The position numbers and the translations under genes are program-made. Under the pieces are notes generated by a model, which had not been told where the DNA came from, searched no databases, and saw only the letters and a program-made list of their open reading frames with translations. This document shows positions 59,431-64,000 of a stretch of DNA of 64,000 nucleotides, one piece after another (positions within the stretch are counted from its first letter, which is position 1; the number at the start of each line of letters is the position of its first letter). The DNA is taken from positions 868,001 to 932,000 of the forward strand of contig OZ243980.1 of NCBI GenBank assembly GCA_965214875.1, given 5' to 3'. This DNA is from CBDAUN01 sp965214875 (GTDB lineage: Bacteria; Pseudomonadota; Gammaproteobacteria; Arenicellales; JAJDZL01).

Positions 59431-60627
59431 ATGAATGGTGACCTGACAATTGAGCCGCCAAAAATAGCCGCAGCCATTTCCAATCGCAACAAGAAGCGAG
59501 TTCTGTCGGAAATTGTCAAGTATGGTCCCATGCCGCGAACGGAAATCGCGCGGCGTCTTGAAGTGACTGACGCTTCAGTGTCACGGATTGTTCGTGGCTT
59601 GCTAGAGGCGGGGCTTATCGTAGAGACAGGCAGCTTAATTGGAAGAGACGGTCCAGGAAGAAGGCGGATCGGACTTCGGGTTTCCGAGCATGGGGGATAT
59701 GTAGCAGCGATTGCCATCAACGTATTTCGCCAAGATGTTGTGGTTGCGAATATTGCAAATCAAACCCTGGCGAGCAAGCAGTTGCGCTTTTCGAAGCTGG
59801 ATTCGCCTAGCGGTCTGCTACGTTCTTGCGCTAAGGAGTTGAATCTTCTCATCGATGAAACTGGCATTGATCGACGTTTTTTGTTCGGTTGCGGAATCGT
59901 GCTAACCGGTGCGGTTGATCCTGTTGATCGGCGAATTTTTGACGCGGTTCCGATTGGCTGGCACAACGTCGACGCGCACGAAATGCTCGATCATATTTTA
60001 GGTATGCCATTTGCCATTGAGAACATTCCCAATGCCAAGAATCTCGCAGCCCGCCATTGGGGCTCCACGCGCAGCATTGACAATGTCATACTGTTTAATT
60101 GTGCATTGGGAATCGGTTGCAGCATCATGTCAGAAGGCCGGCTCTTGCGGGGACGCGAGTCGAATGTGGGCGTCATTGAATCCCTGAAAGTTCCCGACCA
60201 GCGCGGAAAACTGCTTCCGATCAATGCAATGGCCGGCGGCTTTGCCGTTATCAACCAGTCTATGGATTCGGTTAATCGTGATGCGAAGCTCGAACAATGC
60301 GCTGCCGACATAACACAGGCAATCAAAGAGGATGCGCAGCATTCGCCGGTTCCAGGAGGGCGGTCTTTGAAAGAAGCGGGTCATTCTCTCGGGTTTGCCA
60401 TCATGGTTGCGAATGCGTACTTGCATCCGCAGCGATTCTTGCTCTCGGGTCCGATGATCGAAAGCGCGGTCTATCGCGAAGCGGTAGTCGAAGCGGTTGC
60501 GGATCTCGTCGATAAGGAATTTGCGCAGTGCAAGCTTGAATTTGCGACCTTGACCAACCGTTATGCCGCTCAATCGCTGGCAATCTACCACTTTTTAACC
60601 GAGAGCGGATTTGCTGCCACACGATGA
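59431..60627 (+). CDS. ROK-family (NagC/XylR-type) transcriptional regulator
   Basis: 398 residues: N-terminal winged helix (YGPMPRTEIARRLEVTDASV, SRIVRGLLEAGLIVETG), then a sugar-kinase-like ROK domain (GCGIVLTGAVDPVDRRIF, ILFNCALGIGCSIMSEGRLL). The zinc motif CxCGxxGC usual in this family is absent; the region after RGRESNVGVIE goes straight on. It probably senses a sugar or related metabolite. The nearest candidate targets are the sulfatase (divergent) and the metallophosphoesterase downstream. ATG 59431 (MNGDLTIEPP) is chosen over ATG 59344 or TTG 59329. Confidence 0.82.
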   Translation: MNGDLTIEPPKIAAAISNRNKKRVLSEIVKYGPMPRTEIARRLEVTDASVSRIVRGLLEAGLIVETGSLIGRDGPGRRRIGLRVSEHGGYVAAIAINVFRQDVVVANIANQTLASKQLRFSKLDSPSGLLRSCAKELNLLIDETGIDRRFLFGCGIVLTGAVDPVDRRIFDAVPIGWHNVDAHEMLDHILGMPFAIENIPNAKNLAARHWGSTRSIDNVILFNCALGIGCSIMSEGRLLRGRESNVGVIESLKVPDQRGKLLPINAMAGGFAVINQSMDSVNRDAKLEQCAADITQAIKEDAQHSPVPGGRSLKEAGHSLGFAIMVANAYLHPQRFLLSGPMIESAVYREAVVEAVADLVDKEFAQCKLEFATLTNRYAAQSLAIYHFLTESGFAATR

Positions 60628-60680
60628 GACGACCGCATCAGAACCAATGGGCGGTCCGGGCCCAATCGATATGCCGATAC

Positions 60681-60696
60681 CGCCTGCGGCGTTTTT
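60681..60696 (+). terminator. Possible intrinsic terminator
   Basis: Short stem CGCC/GGCG with loop TGC followed by TTTTT, 54 bases after the ROK gene. The remaining gap to 61053 holds nothing I recognise. Confidence 0.5.
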
Positions 60697-62251
60697 CATT
60701 TGCCGCCGGCATTCAGTTTCCGCGCGGCATTTTTGATCTGTTCTGCAAAAGATTGAGCTTTGCTTGAGAATCGATCCCCCGCAAGTAATTCAGTTTTCCG
60801 TTGAATAGTGCTCGGATTTTTTTTCAGGCCGATGGGATGATTGGCGTATTTGTTGGCAACATGCCGGTCAGAGCCCCAGAACCGCTAGTGGTTTCACGCG
60901 CCGTTTTGGGCCGCCATCCGTCAATCCGTGAAGAGCAGGTGCTAAAAGTCCTCGGTACAGCGCTTTTGGGGATTGAACATATTCTCACTGTGTTGTTGCG
61001 TAGAGCAAAAACAACAGCGCTCCGATAGGAACTTGACAGCAGCAGCGATACCATGCAAGTGCCAGCGAGCGGAGCCAAGCTTTTTTCAGTAGCGGTTGTT
61101 GCCGATACCCATCTGAACAAGAATGATTTCGAGACCGAAGCGCCATATGCGGTCAATCGCCTGGCGAACCAGCGGCTTCGATCCGTGATCGAAGATATCA
61201 ATCGTCAGGATGTCGAAACAGTGATCCATCTCGGCGACGTTGTTCACCCGGTTCCATCCGAAGTCGAATTGCACGAAGGCGCATTTCAGCGCTTTTTCGA
61301 GTTAACTTCTGAATTGAAACATCCATTGCATGTCATTCCGGGGAATCATGACGTAGGTGAAAAGCCTCTGCCCTGGTCCCCTGCAGGTGCGGTGCGCCAG
61401 TCGTCTCTTGATGGCTGGACACGGCGGTTTGCCAAGCGCTATTTCAACTTTAGTCATGGCGGAGTGGCGTTTATCGGTATTAACGCGCAGGTCATGGGAT
61501 ACGATCTTGAACTAGCATTTGAACAGCGCGAGTGGCTAAGGCGGCAACTTGAAAAGCATGCGCGTGATCGAATTTTTCTTTGCAGTCACTATCCGCCTTT
61601 CTTGCTCGCAGAAAACGAGGATGAGCACTACGACAACTTGTCCGAAAGCGTTCGCGAAGAATTTCTCAAACTCATTGAAGAGTTCAATATTGAGGGGCTT
61701 TTTGCTGGTCATGTTCACCATTTCTGGTACAACGTCTACCGCGGCTGCAAATGCTATCTGCTTCCTTCGACTGCGTTCAATCGGCAGGACTTTAGCGAAC
61801 TCTTTCGCATCGCGCCGCAACAGGCGGAATTTGGTCGCAACGATGTTGCCAAGCTAGGCTATTTTCTGGTGCATGTCTATGAGCGGGGGCATGAGTTCGA
61901 GTACGTGCGCTATGCCAATGGCAAATTGCAGAGCGATACTGCCGCGAGTGTGATGCTGACAGCTCCGACCTCGCGGCCAAGGCTGGAGCGGCAGCCGCTT
62001 ATAGGTTTTGATCTGCGCCAGGACTGGCATGAGCTGGTGCAGATTCCGCCATCCGGCTCGCTGGATGAATTCGACCGCAAGACAGTTCGCAACGACTATG
62101 CGATGCTGGCGCTTTGGGAAATGGGCGTGCGCGACCTGAGAGTGCCTGCCTCAGATTTGGTCGATGACCGTCGCCGAAGACGGCTTGAAGATCTTGCGCA
62201 GCTTGGCTTTAGATTTGCGCTTTACTCCTATTTGCCCAGCAATAGCAATAT

Positions 62252-62262
62252 TTTGCAGAAAC
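62252..62262. repeat. 11-bp direct repeat flanking the IS481 insertion (left copy)
   Basis: TTTGCAGAAAC here and at 63267-63277 bracket the insertion. It could be a target duplication, though six bases separate it from the TGT end on the left. Confidence 0.6.
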
Positions 62263-62295
62263 GGTCCGTGTCCGGGGTCAGATACATGCGGGACC

Positions 62296-62340
62296 GCCCG
62301 CCTCCTCCCGAAGGACGTAGTCCGAAGGGAGGAGGCGGGC
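62296..62340. repeat. G+C-rich 14-bp-stem hairpin inside the IS481 left end
   Basis: GCCCGCCTCCTCCC (62296-62309) pairs perfectly with GGGAGGAGGCGGGC (62327-62340); the loop contains a further GGAC/GTCC stem. Confidence 0.85.
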
Positions 62341-62409
62341 GCGCGAAAATTTTCGAGGTAGCATAGTGCTTAACCAAAATCCATCAGCCGAAAGGCGGGA
62401 GAAGGCACC

Positions 62410-63260
62410 ATGCAAATCAAATGTCCGCACCGCAAATTTTATCGTCTCGACGCGATCCGCGACGAACTTTCGCCGCAGGCCGCCGAGCGCTTCGACACGC
62501 TCGCGCTGTTCGACCAGCTGCGACCGAAGCGACCGCCCTGAAGGCGATCGGCTGCTCCCGGGCGATGCCCTGCCGCTGGAAGCGGCGCCTGCGCGAGCAC
62601 GGCTTCGCGCCCAGCGAGTCCGCCACCGGGCGCATGATCGCCCGCCTGGTGCGCACCGGCCGGGCCGAGCCCGCCGCGTTCTACTACGGGCGAACAAAGC
62701 CCAGGCGGCGCAAGTTCGACCGCCACGCCCGCCGCTGGCGCTACGGCGCCCGCGGGCGAAAGCCCGGCCAGATGGTGCAGATCGACCACATGAGCGTCGC
62801 CATCGAGGCCGGCTTCTGCGTCAAGGAGTTCAAGGCGGTGTGCCCGGTCTCGAAGCTTTGCTATGTGCGCGCCTACTCGCGCGCCACCGCCGCCTGCGCC
62901 TCGAAGTTCCTGGACCATCTGATCCGCCAGGCGCCGTTCGATATCGAGTCGATGCAGGTCGACGGCGGCAGCGAGTTCATGGCCGAGTTCGAGACCGCCT
63001 GCCAGCGGCGCGGCATCGCCCTGTTCGTGCTGCCGCCCAGAAGCCCCAAATATAACGGCTGCGTGGAGCGCGCCAACGCGGCCGGCCGCTACGAGTTCCA
63101 CCAGTTCTACGACGGCGAGCTGAGCGTGGGCGCGCTGAACGTCGAGCTGGCCGAATTCGAGCGCTTCTACAACGCCTATCGCCCGCATCAGGCGCTCGGG
63201 CAAACAACGCCCATGCAGGCGTATAATGAAAACTTCGACCAAGGCGCACTTGCCGCCTGA
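62410..63260 (+). pseudogene. IS481-family transposase, one frameshift
   Basis: Starts MQIKCPHRKFYRLDAIRDEL and passes to a different frame near 62525: LALFDQLR is followed by TEATALKAIGCSRAMPCRWK. Compared with the copy at 9197, about ten bases were lost here. The helix-turn-helix and the DDE residues are then intact: QIDHMSV, MQVDGGSEFM and NGCVERANA. The tail is FYNAYRPHQALGQTTPMQAY, stop at 63258. A full-length product would need frameshifting or repair, so it is probably inactive. Confidence 0.85.
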
Positions 63261-63277
63261 AAAGTCTTTGCAGAAAC

Positions 63278-64000
63278 TAAAACTCTCCGGCATGGCCTTC
63301 AGGTCCGCGCAAGCGCCTGTTCCAATCGGACCATGTCGCCATCCTTGTCTAGCACGTCGAACCCCGGCCGCTTGGCCTGGCGGAACAGCTGGCGGACCTC
63401 GGACTGCCGCGCCGGCTCTTCGCTGCATGGCTTGCCTTGCGCCGCCATCGCGTAGACGATGCGCGCGCGCTGGCCTTGAACGCTGGCAGAACCTGCTCTC
63501 GCCGGGCAGCATGGAAAAATCCGGTCCTACCGCCGAGAAGACCGCCGGCATCGCCTCGGCGGCGATCGACGGGACCGCCGCCAGGTCCACGCCGAAGGCG
63601 CGCCGCATCGCCTCGCGCATCCGCCGCTCCCAGCCAGGCTTTTCGCCTTCGCCGGCAAGTCGCTCGGCCGCGGCGAGAATGCTTTGCTCCAGCCGCTCGA
63701 TCCGGCCGCTGCGGCGCCGGCAGCTTTCGCGCGCCAGCTCCAGGGACGGCAGATGCTCGGCGCGCCGGTTGCCGGCCGGGGCCGCGGCAATCGCGCCTTC
63801 TTCGGCCTCGGCGCGCCGGTCGCGCAGCTTGGCCAGGCGGGCGCCGTCGCGCTCGCCCGCAGCGATGGCCCGGATGATCCGCAGGCCGGTCTTGCCGCCG
63901 ATGTCGCTGAGCGCCGAATCGAGCTCCGGGTTCATCTGCGCCGGCGCCTTTTGCATGCGCCGCGCGCAGCCCGGCCGGATCGGCCAGCCCGGCCTCGAAG
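63278..64000 (-). mobile_element. IS110-family transposase remnant at the window edge
   Basis: On the minus strand LDSALSDIGGKTGLRIIRAI, AGERDGARLAKLRDRRAEAE and RRAEHLPSLELARE match the middle of IS110/IS1111-type transposases; VDLAAVPSIAAEAMPAVFSA followed by VGPDFSMLPGE matches the C-terminal helix-hairpin region. After that the frame is lost. Another frame (GKPCSEEPARQSEVRQLFRQ; LDKDGDMVRLEQAL), stop at 63299, looks like the end of a different protein. Strongly G+C-rich; continues past the window. Confidence 0.65.

Larger units (their letters stand above)
61053..62366 (+). pseudogene. Metallophosphoesterase truncated by IS481 insertion
   Basis: Calcineurin-type phosphoesterase. Metal motifs are intact: VAVVADTHLNKND, VIHLGDVVHP, VIPGNHDVGE, LCSHYPPFLL and FAGHVHHFWYN, within about residues 10-230. 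A second region (DLRVPASDLVDDRRRRRLED) follows. The native frame is lost after SNSNILQ (about 62260); the last 35 codons are read from the insertion element. The catalytic part survives, but the C-terminal domain is lost, so function is doubtful. Substrate unknown. Confidence 0.78.
62269..63266 (+). mobile_element. IS481-family element, most complete copy (copy E)
   Basis: Begins with TGTCCGGGGTCAGATACATG and carries almost a full transposase. The right terminus seen in other copies (TTGAACC ... ACA) is missing: sequence stops after TGAAAAGTC and continues into the TTTGCAGAAAC repeat. Comparison of copies defines the element ends as TGT...ACA, as usual in IS481. A 45-bp G+C-rich palindrome lies between the left terminus and the GCGCGAAAATTTTC block and is absent in copy A. 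Confidence 0.85.

Noticed and set aside
62439..63956. Very long minus-strand open frame of 505 codons
   Set aside because: Its left part is the antisense of the IS481 transposase in G+C-rich DNA; only the part right of about 63500 resembles a real protein (IS110 family).
1..64000. CRISPR arrays, rRNA and tRNA genes
   Set aside because: No regularly spaced repeats, no rRNA motifs and no tRNA T-arm with acceptor pairing were found by eye; a covariance-model scan could still reveal a missed tRNA.

Overview
The window looks like a piece of a betaproteobacterial chromosome. The evidence is gene order: def-fmt-rsmB-DUF4390-ntrY-ntrX-trkA-trkH is a layout I know from Betaproteobacteria, and the glnA-ntrB-ntrC operon, topA, tandem lpxL-type acyltransferases and metK-ahcY fit the same group. 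The species cannot be named from the sequence. Core genes are compact, with many 1-4 base overlaps. Between them lie gene-poor, decayed stretches full of insertion-sequence debris, as in a genome recovering from an insertion-sequence expansion (for example a host-associated lineage). I found no rRNA, tRNA or CRISPR array.

Layout. 0-3 kb: glpD-glpK (glycerol catabolism). 3-6.2 kb: accessory region with a BrnT/XRE toxin-antitoxin pair, a 585-bp duplication of the glpK 3' end plus antitoxin, an IS481 remnant, three unrecognised genes and one neisserial DNA uptake sequence. 6.2-8.8 kb: topA. 8.9-11.2 kb: IS481 relics, two paralogous coiled-coil membrane proteins and a 237-bp MITE. 11.3-21.2 kb: def, fmt, rsmB, DUF4390, NtrY/NtrX-like two-component system, trkA, trkH. 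21.3-25 kb: an AAA ATPase, a secreted protein gene with a poly-C leader, a palindromic repeat and an ISAs1 relic. 25-29.6 kb: two acyltransferases, a DUF2064 protein, a glycosyltransferase and argG. 29.6-33.2 kb: PIN/Phd toxin-antitoxin pair, more IS481 debris and a secreted protein gene. 33.2-42.8 kb: membrane proteins, argF, mgtE/CBS/mscS, rpoH with a CIRCE operator, ftsY, rsmD, coaD. 42.8-46.7 kb: accessory region with two poly-C-tract secreted-protein genes and a second AAA ATPase. 47.4-58.5 kb: DUF465, ahcY, metK, ntrC, ntrB, glnA (sigma-54 promoter), tusA, a PP-loop enzyme and a sulfatase. 59.4-64 kb: ROK regulator, a metallophosphoesterase truncated by IS481, and IS110 debris.

How genes connect. 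GlnA, NtrB and NtrC form the nitrogen-control circuit; NtrYX sits in one tightly overlapping operon with the TrkAH potassium uptake genes. ArgF and ArgG belong to arginine synthesis, and MetK and AhcY to the S-adenosylmethionine cycle.

The most unusual signal is a set of genes for exported proteins whose start codon is followed by a long poly-C run inside the signal sequence: C9 at 24.0 kb, C10 at 44.6 kb and C11 at 45.3 kb. All three are out of frame as given, and each would open with a change of one base. This is the expected design of slipped-strand phase variation. A fourth member at 32.4 kb has had its leader replaced by an IS481 tail.
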